Shown here: one piece after another, positions 1-8,266 of the stretch
Layout: each line of letters opens with the position of its first letter
How positions within the stretch are numbered: position 1 is the stretch's first letter
DNA from: Acetobacteraceae bacterium
GTDB lineage: Bacteria > Pseudomonadota > Alphaproteobacteria > Zavarziniales > Zavarziniaceae
DNA length: 57,768 nt
Direction of reading: 5' to 3'
Assembly (NCBI GenBank): GCA_947379865.1
Contig: CANCOY010000007.1
Location: forward strand, 1 to 57,768
Translations under genes and position numbers: made by a program
The notes under the pieces: generated by a model
The model's database searches: none
Told to the model about the DNA's origin: nothing
The model's input: only the letters and a program-made list of their open reading frames with translations

Positions 1-2009
1 CCGGCGATGACGATGTCGGTTTTTTTGCTGACGGAGCCGGCGACCTTGGCGCCGAGGGCTTCGGCGCGGGCCTTGGCTTCGTCGCGGGTCATGCGTTCCA
101 GCGTGCCGGTGAAGACCACGGTCTTGCCGGTGACGGGCGAGGTGGACAGCGGCTGGACGAAGTCTTCGACGCTCAGGATGGCGGCAAGCTCTTCTACTAC
201 CGTGCGGTTATGGGGTTCGGCAAAGAAGTCCACCACGGCCTCTGCCACCACGGGGCCGATGCCGCTGATATTGTCGAGGTCGCCATAGGCCTCCCCCCCG
301 CGCTCTTCAGCGGCGGCCATGGCGGCGCGGAAGGGGGCCAGTGCGCCATAGTGGCGGGCCAGCAGGCGGGCGTTGTTCTGCCCCACATGGCGGATGCCCA
401 GCGCAAACAGGAAACGCTCCATCGCGATGGTGCGTTTGGAAGCAATGGCGGCAAAGAGATTGCGGGCCGAAGTCTCGCCCCAGCCTTCGCGCCTGGCGAG
501 CGGCGTGTCGAGGTCGCCGTCGCGGGCCTCAAGGGTGAAAATGTCGGCCGGGCCGCGCACCAGGCCGGCTTCCCAGAAGGCGCGCACCTGTTTTTCGCCC
601 AGCCCCTCGATATCAAAGGCATCGCGGGAGACGAAATGGCGCAGGCGCTCCACCGCCTGGGCGGCGCAGGTAAGGCCGCCTGAGCAGCGGCGCACCGCCT
701 CCCCCTCTTCCTGGGCGGCATGGGCGCCGCAGACGGGGCAATGGTCGGGAAAGACAAAGGCCACGGCATCAGCCGGGCGGCGCTCCAGCACCACCGAGAC
801 CACCTGGGGGATTACATCGCCGGCGCGCTGCACGATCACCGTGTCGCCCACCCGCACGTCCTTGCGGGCAATCTCGAACTCATTGTGCAGGGTGGCGTTG
901 GTGACGATCACCCCGCCTACGCCCACGGGCGCCAGCCGCGCCACGGGGGTGAGGGAGCCGGTGCGGCCCACCTGGATGTCGATGCGCTCCACCGTTGTTT
1001 GCGCCTGTTCGGCGGGAAACTTGTGGGCAATGGCCCAGCGCGGAGCGCGGCTGCGCAGCCCCAGGCGCTGCTGCCAGTCCAGCCGGTTCACCTTGTAGAC
1101 GGCGCCGTCGATCTCATAGGGCAGGCTGGCGCGCTCTGCCCCCAGATCGCGATAGAAGACGAGGGTCTCGGCAATGCCGCTGCACACCCGGATCAGCGGG
1201 TTCACCGGCAGGCCCCAGGCGGCAAAGCGCGTCAGCATATCGGCGTGCAGGCCGGTGGGGGCTGGCACCACATCGCCCCAGGCATAGGCCCAGAAGCTCA
1301 AGGGCCGGCTGCGGGTAATGCCCGGATCGAGCTGGCGCAGGGAACCGGCGGCGGCATTGCGAGGATTGGCAAAGGGCTTTTGCCCGGCGGCCGCCTGCGC
1401 CTCGTTCAGGGCGAGGAAGGCGGCGCGCGACATATAGATCTCGCCGCGCACGTCCACGGTCTCGGGCACGTCGGGGCCAGCCAGGCGGCGGGGGATGTCG
1501 GCAATGGTTTCCACATTGCGGGTGACATCCTCGCCCACCAAGCCATCGCCCCGGGTGGCGGCCTGAATCAGGCGGCCGCGCTCATAGCGCAGGGTAACGG
1601 CCAGGCCATCGATCTTGGGCTCGGCCACAAAGGCCACGGGCGCGTCGTCCGGCAGCGCAAGAAAGCGGCGAATGCTCTGCTCGAACTCCCCCGCGTCACC
1701 ATCGGAAAAGGCGTTTTCCAGGCTCAGCATGGGGCGGGAATGGGTGACCGGCTCAAAGGCGCCGGCCGGGGCAAAGCCCACCGCATGGGAAGGGCTGTCT
1801 GGCCGGATCAGCTGGGGAAAGCGGCGCTCGATATCCGCATTGCGCTGGCGCAGGGCGTCATAAGCGGCGTCGGAGATGGTGGGGGCGTCCTCGCCATGAT
1901 AGCGGCGATCGTGCTCGGCGATTTCAGTGGCGAGGCGCGCCAGTTCGCCCTCCGCCTCCAGCACGCTCAGGCGTTCGACGGCCAGGCTGGTAGCATCGCG
2001 CGGGCTCAT
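1..2009 (-). CDS. ligA: NAD-dependent DNA ligase LigA (3' end outside window)
   Basis: LigA seals nicks in replication and repair, using NAD+ as the adenylate donor. The reading frame opens with MSPRDATSL at 2009 and stays open to the window edge, so the C-terminal BRCT domain is cut off. The adenylation motif PKIDGLAV gives the active lysine at about residue 132. The OB-fold follows, then a four-cysteine zinc finger (CPVC and the CSGGLTC pair) and helix-hairpin-helix repeats containing DNISGIGP. The last visible residues (TSPVTGKTVVFTGTL) are the start of the BRCT domain. The start codon overlaps the recN stop by ATGA, so the two are probably cotranslated. Nothing suggests damage. Confidence 0.97.
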   Translation of the reverse strand, partial: MSPRDATSLAVERLSVLEAEGELARLATEIAEHDRRYHGEDAPTISDAAYDALRQRNADIERRFPQLIRPDSPSHAVGFAPAGAFEPVTHSRPMLSLENAFSDGDAGEFEQSIRRFLALPDDAPVAFVAEPKIDGLAVTLRYERGRLIQAATRGDGLVGEDVTRNVETIADIPRRLAGPDVPETVDVRGEIYMSRAAFLALNEAQAAAGQKPFANPRNAAAGSLRQLDPGITRSRPLSFWAYAWGDVVPAPTGLHADMLTRFAAWGLPVNPLIRVCSGIAETLVFYRDLGAERASLPYEIDGAVYKVNRLDWQQRLGLRSRAPRWAIAHKFPAEQAQTTVERIDIQVGRTGSLTPVARLAPVGVGGVIVTNATLHNEFEIARKDVRVGDTVIVQRAGDVIPQVVSVVLERRPADAVAFVFPDHCPVCGAHAAQEEGEAVRRCSGGLTCAAQAVERLRHFVSRDAFDIEGLGEKQVRAFWEAGLVRGPADIFTLEARDGDLDTPLARREGWGETSARNLFAAIASKRTIAMERFLFALGIRHVGQNNARLLARHYGALAPFRAAMAAAEERGGEAYGDLDNISGIGPVVAEAVVDFFAEPHNRTVVEELAAILSVEDFVQPLSTSPVTGKTVVFTGTLERMTRDEAKARAEALGAKVAGSVSKKTDIVIA

Positions 2010-3682
2010 TTCTGGCTGGCAGCCATCAGGTCGCCGGCGGCGGCGCGGGCGGCGTCGGTTACCTCGGCACCGGCCAGCATGCGGGCGATCTCTTCGCGCC
2101 GGGCAGGGTCGGCCAGGCTGCTGACCTGGGTAAAGGTGCCAGCCTTGCGCTCGTCCTTGGCAATGCGGAAATGATTGGCACCACGCGCGGCCACCTGGGG
2201 ACTGTGGGTGACCACAAGCACCTGCGCCCCCTCAGCCAGGCGGGACAGGCGCTCGCCCACGGCGGCGGCAACCGCACCGCCAATGCCCCGGTCCACCTCG
2301 TCAAAGACGAGAGTAGGCGCAGAGCCGGCGCGGGAGAGCACGACCTTCAACGCCAGAATAAACCGCGCCAGTTCGCCACCAGAGGCAATCTTGATCAGGC
2401 CGCCAAAGGGCGCGCCCGGGTTGGTCGCCACTTCAAAGGCGACGCGGGCGCCGCCATCAGCGGTCCACTGGGCCTCGGCGAGCGGCTCCACCGTGGTGCG
2501 GAAGTTTGCCTTGCCCAGTTTCAGGGCCTCAAGCTCGGCATTCACGCCCTTGTCGAGGCGCAGGGCGGCGGTGCGGCGGGCCTTGGTCAGGCTTTCCACC
2601 TCGGCGGCGCGGGCCAAGCGGGCCTTGGCCTCAGCCTCGGCCAGCTGGCGCACGCGGACGTCGCCGGTGTCGATGGAAGCGATGCGGCTGCGCATGCGAT
2701 CGGCAAGGGCGGGCAACTGGTCCACGGTCACCTGGTGCTTGCGGGCGGCAGCGCGCAGGGCAAACAGGCGCTCTTCCACCCGCTCCAGCCGGTGGGGATC
2801 ATGGTCGAGGGTGCGGCGCGCCACATCAAGGGCGGTGGCGGCCTCGCCGGTTTCGGTGGCGGCGCGGTCAAGCGCGGCCAGCACGGCGTCGAGATGGCCA
2901 CCGGCGCGCTCGGCCACCCGTTCCAGCTTGCGCTGGATGCCGCGCAGGCGGGACTCTATGCCACCATTCTGGTCGAGGGCGGCAGCGGCCTCCTCCAGAT
3001 CGCCGCCCAGTTTCTCGCCCTGCATCAGGGCGTGACGGTCGGCGGCCAGGCGTTCTTCCTCGCCGGGTTCGGGTGCCAAAGCGTCGAGTTCGGCGGCAAC
3101 GTGGCGCAGATAGTCCTCGTCGGCGCGGGCGGCCTCAAGCTCGGCCTGGGCGGCGTCAAGGGCGGTTACGGCGGCGTCCCACGCCTGATGGGCGGCGCGC
3201 ATGGTCGCCAACTGGGGCGCAAGGCCACCAAAGGCATCGAGCAGGGCACGATGGCCGGCGGGGGCCAGCAGGCCGCGCTCGTCATGCTGGCCGTGGATTT
3301 CAACCAGGCTCTGGCCGATGCGGGCAAGCAAGGCAACGCTGACGGGCTGGTCATCGATGAAGGCCCGGCCCCGGCCGTCCTTGCCAATGACCCGGCGCAG
3401 CACCATGCGCTCGGGATCCTCGCTGTCGAGGCCATGTTCGGCGATCAGGCCACGGGCGGGGTGATCAGGGGGGACGGCAAATTCAGCGGCCACCGACCCC
3501 TGGTCGCAGCCCCGGCGCACAAGCCCAAAATCAGCCCGGTCACCCAGAGCGAGGCCAAGCGAATCCAGCAGGATCGACTTGCCGGCGCCGGTCTCGCCCG
3601 TAAGTACGGTGAGGCCACGGCTGAAATCGAGATCGAGCCGGTCGATCAGGACGATGTCGCGGACGGCGATATGCCTGAGCAC
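2006..3682 (-). CDS. recN: DNA repair protein RecN
   Basis: RecN is an SMC-like ATPase of double-strand-break repair. I place the start at the GTG at 3682 (V-LRHIAVRDIVLIDRL), because family members begin with this strand; the frame stays open further upstream but that part is unlike RecN. This gives 558 residues, the usual size. Walker A GETGAGKS is at residues 29-36. The coiled-coil middle is rich in Ala, Glu and Arg, and the C-terminal head has a SGGELAR signature and a LVFDEVDRGIGG Walker B. The gene lies 16 bp after bamD and overlaps ligA by 4 bp. Confidence 0.95.
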   Translation of the reverse strand: MLRHIAVRDIVLIDRLDLDFSRGLTVLTGETGAGKSILLDSLGLALGDRADFGLVRRGCDQGSVAAEFAVPPDHPARGLIAEHGLDSEDPERMVLRRVIGKDGRGRAFIDDQPVSVALLARIGQSLVEIHGQHDERGLLAPAGHRALLDAFGGLAPQLATMRAAHQAWDAAVTALDAAQAELEAARADEDYLRHVAAELDALAPEPGEEERLAADRHALMQGEKLGGDLEEAAAALDQNGGIESRLRGIQRKLERVAERAGGHLDAVLAALDRAATETGEAATALDVARRTLDHDPHRLERVEERLFALRAAARKHQVTVDQLPALADRMRSRIASIDTGDVRVRQLAEAEAKARLARAAEVESLTKARRTAALRLDKGVNAELEALKLGKANFRTTVEPLAEAQWTADGGARVAFEVATNPGAPFGGLIKIASGGELARFILALKVVLSRAGSAPTLVFDEVDRGIGGAVAAAVGERLSRLAEGAQVLVVTHSPQVAARGANHFRIAKDERKAGTFTQVSSLADPARREEIARMLAGAEVTDAARAAAGDLMAASQK

Positions 3683-3698
3683 GGCAGCGGCGCCCCTG

Positions 3699-4550
3699 TC
3701 AGAACACGCTAGAGAAGGCGCGGCTGACCCAGGACTTCTTGTCCTCAGCAGGCGCAAGGCGGGCACCAGCAAGGAGGTTGTAGCTGTCCTGGTACCAGTC
3801 GCTGCCGGGATAGTTGCGCCCCAGCACGGCGGCGGACGCCTGCGCCTCGGTAGAGACACCAAGGGAGAGATAGCACTCCACCAGCCGGTGCAGCGCCTCG
3901 GCCACATGGTTGGTGGTCTGGTATTTCTCTACCACGGTGCGGAAGCGGTTGACCGCCGCCACATATTCCTGCCGCTTCAGGTAATAGCGCCCGACAGCCA
4001 TTTCCTTGCCGGCCAGATGGTCGCGGGTGAGGTCGATCTTGAGGCGGGCATCCCTAGCATAGGCCGAATCCGGATAGCGACGCACCAGTTCCTCAAGGGA
4101 CTTCAGGGCATCTTCGGTGGTGCGCTGGTCGCGGCCCACGTCGGTGATCTGCTCGTAATAGGACAGGCCGATCAGGTAGTATGCATAGGCCGCATCCTTG
4201 TTGCCCGGGTGCAGCTGCAAGAAGCGCTGGGCTGCCAGGATGGCCTCGTCATATTCGTTGACCTGATAGTGCGCATAGGCCGCCATGACCTGGGCACGGG
4301 TGGCCCAGACCGAATAGGGATGCTGGCGCTCGACCTCGTCGAAAAGCTTGGCCGCCTGGCTGAAACTACGACGGCCAAGGGCATCCATGGCATCGTTGTA
4401 AAGCGGCTCAACCGGCTGCTCGACATAGAAATCCTTGTCCTTCGACCCACAGGCCGACAGGAGCATGGCCCCGCCAAGAAGCGATGCCAGGGTCAAGGTG
4501 CGGAAGATGCTACGCCCGTGGGCGACGACAGAACGTAATGCGGACGACAA
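3699..4550 (-). CDS. bamD: Outer membrane assembly lipoprotein BamD
   Basis: BamD is the essential lipoprotein of the Bam complex that inserts beta-barrel proteins into the outer membrane. A hydrophobic signal ends in the lipobox LLSAC, giving the lipidated cysteine at about residue 34. The mature part is built of TPR-like repeats (for example YNDAMDALGRRSFSQAAKLF), as in the family. I chose the TTG at 4550, which follows GAGG by 9 bases and gives 283 residues. The frame runs open to 4742 but the extra residues do not look like a signal peptide, so the start is uncertain. The gene is divergent from the Xre regulator and heads bamD-recN-ligA. Confidence 0.93.
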   Translation of the reverse strand: MSSALRSVVAHGRSIFRTLTLASLLGGAMLLSACGSKDKDFYVEQPVEPLYNDAMDALGRRSFSQAAKLFDEVERQHPYSVWATRAQVMAAYAHYQVNEYDEAILAAQRFLQLHPGNKDAAYAYYLIGLSYYEQITDVGRDQRTTEDALKSLEELVRRYPDSAYARDARLKIDLTRDHLAGKEMAVGRYYLKRQEYVAAVNRFRTVVEKYQTTNHVAEALHRLVECYLSLGVSTEAQASAAVLGRNYPGSDWYQDSYNLLAGARLAPAEDKKSWVSRAFSSVF

Positions 4551-4751
4551 GGTCTCGGCCCTCGACTCAGTCGCGCAGGCCGCGCGGAGCCCTGATCCTA
4601 TAGCATGCCCCCGGCACGCCAACCACCGACCACCGCCCCCGGGTGATGGGGCAAAAGGCAGCGGCTTTTCCGGAGGAAGACGCCCACTTTTTATCGGAAT
4701 GAGGTATGATGCCGACCAAGCACAGCCGGGTGACAACCCCAATTATCGGTA

Positions 4752-4779
4752 TTGTCAGTTCACAAATTGGGCTTAAACT
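4752..4779 (+). promoter_or_regulatory. Candidate promoter of the Xre regulator gene
   Basis: TTGTCA (4752-4757) and TAAACT (4774-4779) are separated by 16 bp, about 40 bp before the gene start. The -35 match is good and the -10 match is 4 of 6. It lies in the 268-bp region shared with divergent bamD. No operator-like palindrome was evident. Confidence 0.3.
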
Positions 4780-4818
4780 GGCCTGTGTTGTATGCGTTTC
4801 TAGTTCCGGGAGTAGGCA

Positions 4819-5244
4819 TTGACCAAATCCAGAGCCGGTCGGCCCCGCGTGGCGAAACGGGTCGACGATCATGTTGGTGAGAAGATCAGGGAACGCCGGA
4901 CCATGCTTGGTCTGACGCAGGAACATCTGGCGGCAACGCTCGATATCTCCTACCAGCAGGTCCAGAAATACGAGACCGGGGCCAATCGGGTCAGCGCAGG
5001 TCGCCTTTACGAAATATCCCGGGCCTTGCAGACAGACGTGGCGTTCTTTTTCGACGGGACCATCCCTGTCGCCGAAAGCGGGCCCATGCCCCATGGCGGC
5101 CGCAACAGATCAACCATAGAGATCGCCCGCAATTTCGGTGAGATCACCGATCCCGCCATTCGCACCGCGCTGGCTGGTCTGATCAAGAGCCTGGTGTTGT
5201 CGGGCGATGAGACGGAAAAAGTCGACGGCGACGCGGTCGACTGA
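4819..5244 (+). CDS. Xre (Cro/CI-type) helix-turn-helix regulator
   Basis: A 141-residue DNA-binding protein. The HTH domain covers roughly residues 15-72 (VGEKIRERRTMLGLTQ through YQQVQKYETG), followed by a short Phe-rich segment (VAFFFDG) and an acidic tail. This architecture is common among short alphaproteobacterial Xre regulators of 120-150 residues. The start is TTG with GGGAG a few bases upstream. It is the only plus-strand gene in the first 25 kb and sits between lpxC and bamD, facing lpxC and divergent from bamD. A role in envelope or cell-cycle control is only suggested by position; its targets cannot be read from the sequence. Confidence 0.88.
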   Translation: MTKSRAGRPRVAKRVDDHVGEKIRERRTMLGLTQEHLAATLDISYQQVQKYETGANRVSAGRLYEISRALQTDVAFFFDGTIPVAESGPMPHGGRNRSTIEIARNFGEITDPAIRTALAGLIKSLVLSGDETEKVDGDAVD

Positions 5245-5257
5245 AAACCTGAAACGG

Positions 5258-5300
5258 TGATGTGGCAGGGGGGCGCGGTATTATGACCGCCCCACCCCGA
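5258..5300. terminator. Possible bidirectional terminator between the Xre gene and lpxC
   Basis: The 74-bp convergent gap contains a G-rich run, CGGT, an AT loop and ACCG followed by a C-rich run. This can fold into an imperfect hairpin on either strand. There is no clear U tract, so the call is weak. Confidence 0.3.
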
Positions 5301-5318
5301 TGAGCATCCGGCAGATGA

Positions 5319-6257
5319 TCAGGCAGACGCGGGCGCGGCCGCAGACATCTCAAGGATCTGGGCGCCTGCGCCCCGCCCCGCGGGAGCCGGGCTTGTGGTC
5401 CACACAAAGGCGCCGGGCATTGCAAACAGGCTGCGAAGCAGGCGGTTGTTGAGGGCATGGCCCGACCGCTGCCCACGGAAACGCCCGATGATCGGTGCGC
5501 CTGCAAGATAGAGATCGCCCACCGCATCCAGCGCCTTGTGACGCACGAACTCGTCGGCATAGCGCAGGCCGCCTTCGTTCATCACCACATCGCCGTCAAC
5601 CACCACTGCATTGTCGAGGCTGCCACCCAAGGCAAGACCCTGGCCACGCATCCAGTCAATTTCGTGGCGGAAGCCAAAGGTGCGGGCCCGCGACAGCTCT
5701 GCCTTGAAGCCGGCGGCACGAAGATCATAAACGCCCGCCTGGCGCGCCACGGCGGCCGAGGCAAAATCAATCTCGAACTCCACCGAGAAGCCATCGTCGG
5801 GAACCAGTTCCACCGACCGCGCACCATCGACCACGCGCACAGGCTGCATGATGCGAATGGCACGGCGGGGCGCATCCTGGGCAACCAGGCCGGCGGCCTC
5901 GATCAGGAAAAGAAACGGGGCGGCGCTGCCGTCCATGGCCGGCACTTCCGGGCCATCAAGCTCGATCACCAGATTGTCGATGCCGGCGCCGGAAAGCGCT
6001 GCCATCAGATGCTCGATGGTGATGATGCGGGTGCCACTGGCATTCTGGATGGATGTGGAGAGGGTGCAGTCCCCCACCTGGTCGAAGCGGGCGGGGATCT
6101 CGGCCGCCTCTGGCGCAACATCGGTCCGGCGGAACACAATCCCGGTGCCTGCGGCGGCTGGCCGCAGGGTCATGTGCACGTCAGCACCTGAGTGCAGGGC
6201 AATGCCGGCGCAGGTAACGGCGTGGCTCAGGGTGTGTTGGCGGGCGTAAGGGACCAC
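5319..6257 (-). CDS. lpxC: UDP-3-O-acyl-N-acetylglucosamine deacetylase LpxC
   Basis: LpxC is the zinc enzyme of the committed step of lipid A synthesis. I start at GTG 6257 (V-VPYARQHTLSHAV), preceded by AGG, which gives 312 residues. The frame is open to 6350 but the extension is unlike LpxC. The catalytic glutamate and first zinc histidine are in TIEHLMAA (about E82, H83). H240 and D244 in RHKALDAVGDLY complete the zinc site, and H267 lies in SGHALNN. The Ala/Pro-rich C-terminal tail is dispensable-looking. It follows ftsZ after a terminator, so it probably has its own promoter. Confidence 0.96.
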   Translation of the reverse strand: MVPYARQHTLSHAVTCAGIALHSGADVHMTLRPAAAGTGIVFRRTDVAPEAAEIPARFDQVGDCTLSTSIQNASGTRIITIEHLMAALSGAGIDNLVIELDGPEVPAMDGSAAPFLFLIEAAGLVAQDAPRRAIRIMQPVRVVDGARSVELVPDDGFSVEFEIDFASAAVARQAGVYDLRAAGFKAELSRARTFGFRHEIDWMRGQGLALGGSLDNAVVVDGDVVMNEGGLRYADEFVRHKALDAVGDLYLAGAPIIGRFRGQRSGHALNNRLLRSLFAMPGAFVWTTSPAPAGRGAGAQILEMSAAAPASA

Positions 6258-6440
6258 GATGTGCCTCGTTCCGGATGCGCAACTGTTGCAAAAGGGCGTT
6301 GATGCTTCTGCCTCACCCTCTTGATAGCCGGGAACTGCGTCACCACACAAATAACGCTTTGTTACTCTCCCTTAACAGGATCATCAGTGGAAAGGCGTTA
6401 CGCTCCAATATCTTAGGCGGCACGCCCCTGCCCCTCAAAC

Positions 6441-6466
6441 ACAAATGCCCGGGCAAGGCCCGGGCA
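6441..6466 (-). terminator. Rho-independent terminator after ftsZ
   Basis: TGCCCGGGC and GCCCGGGCA form a perfect 9-bp stem around a 3-base loop. On the minus strand the hairpin is followed by TTTGTGTTTG. It lies just downstream of the ftsZ stop and would end the dcw transcript before lpxC. Confidence 0.8.
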
Positions 6467-6494
6467 CCGTGTCAGCATTATAGAGGCGCAGTCT

Positions 6495-8138
6495 TCAGTT
6501 CGCCTGCCGCCTCAGGAAGGCGGGGATGTCGTACTGGTCTTCCTGGGCCCGGGGGGCCACCACGCGCTGGGCCGGATCAGGCCGCATGGTTGGCAGTTGT
6601 GGCTCCACGCGTGGTGCTGGCTGATGGGCCGAAGGCTCCGGCGCACGGGGCGGTTCGGCTGCGCGCCCGCGCGAGACAATGCCAAAGAACTCCCGCAGAT
6701 TGCGCGGCCTCGCCCGGGGGGCATCAGAGGTATCCGCGATATCGGCCACTACCGGCGGTGAGGCGACCAACCGATCTGCAGGCGACGGCGCAGCCACCTG
6801 CGGCGCGGCAAGGGGCCGTCTGTAGCCATCGACAGCAGCTGCCATGTCGAAGCGCGTATGGCCATCCAACTGTTCACGCGCCGCCGGTTCCGGCACCTCA
6901 TCGAGGAGAGCCTGGGGCTGGGGGGCCGGGGCATCGGGAACAACACGCATCACCGGCTCGGCAGGCGCTGAGGCGACCACAGGCTGGGTCTCGTAAGAGG
7001 CTTCCTGGCGCAGCATCGGCGAAATGGCCACAGCCACATTTCCCTGGCTCAGTCCACCACCGGCATAGCGCGGGCGCGGGGCATTGCCAGTGAACGGGGT
7101 GCGCGGCTTCTGTTCCAGGATCGGGGTAACGGTCGCCGTGGTGACAATCTCCGGCTTGGAGACGTACTGGCTCTCCAGATCAATGCCGGTGGCCACGACG
7201 GAAACACGCATCCGCCCGTCCATCGTGGGGTCAAAGGCCGACCCAACGATGATGTTTGCGTTGGGATCAACCTCCTCGCGGATGCGGCCCGCCGCCTCAT
7301 CGACCTCGAAGAGGGTCAGGTCGGAACCACCCGTGATGTTGATGAGCACGCCGCGCGCGCCCTTCATCGAGACCTCATCGAGCAGCGGGTTTGAGATGGC
7401 GGCCTCGGCGGCCTCATGGGCGCGCTTTTCGCCAGCGGCCTCGCCGGTGCCCATGATCGCCTTGCCCATCTCGCTCATCACCGTGCGAACATCGGCGAAG
7501 TCGAGGTTGATGAGGCCAGGCATCACCATCAGGTCCGTCACGCCACGCACGCCCGAGTGCAGGACATTGTCCGCCATGGCAAAGGCCTGGGCGAAGGTCG
7601 TCTTCTCGTTGGCGATGCGGAACAGGTTCTGGTTCGGGATGATGATCAGTGTATCGACATACTGCTGCAGGTCGGAAACGCCCCGGTCTGCCAGGTTCAT
7701 GCGATGGGTGCCCTCGAACTTGAAAGGCTTGGTCACCACACCAACGGTGAGGATGCCCTGCTCGCGCGCCAGCCGGGCGATCACCGGTGCAGCGCCAGTC
7801 CCCGTGCCACCGCCCATGCCGGCGGTGATGAAGACCATGTGGCTGCCCTGAAGATAGTCGAGGATCTGGTCCACGGCCTCATCAGCGGCGGCGGCCCCGA
7901 TATCCGGGCGGGACCCGGCACCAAGGCCCTGGGTAAGGGCGCGCCCAAGCTGGATGCGCCGATCAGCCCTGGACGCTGCCAGGGCCTGGCTATCGGTATT
8001 TGCAACCACGAACTCGACGCCTTCCAGTTGCGCCTCGATCATGTTGTTGACTGCATTGCCGCCAGCGCCACCCACACCGAAAACGGTGATCTTCGGCTTC
8101 AGCTCAGACATCTGCGGCACATTGAGGGTCAGACTCAT
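6495..8138 (-). CDS. ftsZ: Cell division GTPase FtsZ
   Basis: FtsZ is the tubulin homologue that polymerises into the division ring. The start ATG at 8138 follows GGGAG and opens MSLTLNVPQMSEL, giving 547 residues. The G-box GGGTGTG is at about 109-115, and the T7 synergy loop NLDFADVRTVM is intact. A long Pro/Ala-rich linker separates the globular part (to about residue 330) from the conserved C-terminal peptide DIPAFLRRQAN, which binds FtsA and other partners. A long linker is typical of alphaproteobacteria. It is separated from ftsA by 128 bp, the largest gap in the dcw cluster. Confidence 0.98.
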   Translation of the reverse strand: MSLTLNVPQMSELKPKITVFGVGGAGGNAVNNMIEAQLEGVEFVVANTDSQALAASRADRRIQLGRALTQGLGAGSRPDIGAAAADEAVDQILDYLQGSHMVFITAGMGGGTGTGAAPVIARLAREQGILTVGVVTKPFKFEGTHRMNLADRGVSDLQQYVDTLIIIPNQNLFRIANEKTTFAQAFAMADNVLHSGVRGVTDLMVMPGLINLDFADVRTVMSEMGKAIMGTGEAAGEKRAHEAAEAAISNPLLDEVSMKGARGVLINITGGSDLTLFEVDEAAGRIREEVDPNANIIVGSAFDPTMDGRMRVSVVATGIDLESQYVSKPEIVTTATVTPILEQKPRTPFTGNAPRPRYAGGGLSQGNVAVAISPMLRQEASYETQPVVASAPAEPVMRVVPDAPAPQPQALLDEVPEPAAREQLDGHTRFDMAAAVDGYRRPLAAPQVAAPSPADRLVASPPVVADIADTSDAPRARPRNLREFFGIVSRGRAAEPPRAPEPSAHQPAPRVEPQLPTMRPDPAQRVVAPRAQEDQYDIPAFLRRQAN

Positions 8139-8266
8139 GGCTATCTCCCTGTTACCTGGAACGCGTGTCCCGTTTCCGATCTCGCCAGCACCCCCCGCCT
8201 TTGCATGTGGGCGGTGCCGCAGCTCCCTAAAAAACTTCGGCCTTTCGGCCTTCTCTAACTGCGGAC
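8139..8266 (-). other. ftsA-ftsZ intergenic segment with small hairpin and T tract
   Basis: On the minus strand, GGCC-GAAA-GGCC is followed four bases later by TTTTTT (about 8228-8250). The stem is only 4 bp, so it would be at best a leaky terminator or attenuator. No clear promoter was recognised in the remaining bases. Confidence 0.3.

Noticed and set aside
720..3712. Two long open frames on the plus strand (about 484 and 513 codons) opposite ligA and recN
   Set aside because: They are out-of-frame shadows of conserved genes in G+C-rich DNA; the translations are Gly/His/Ala-rich with no family features.
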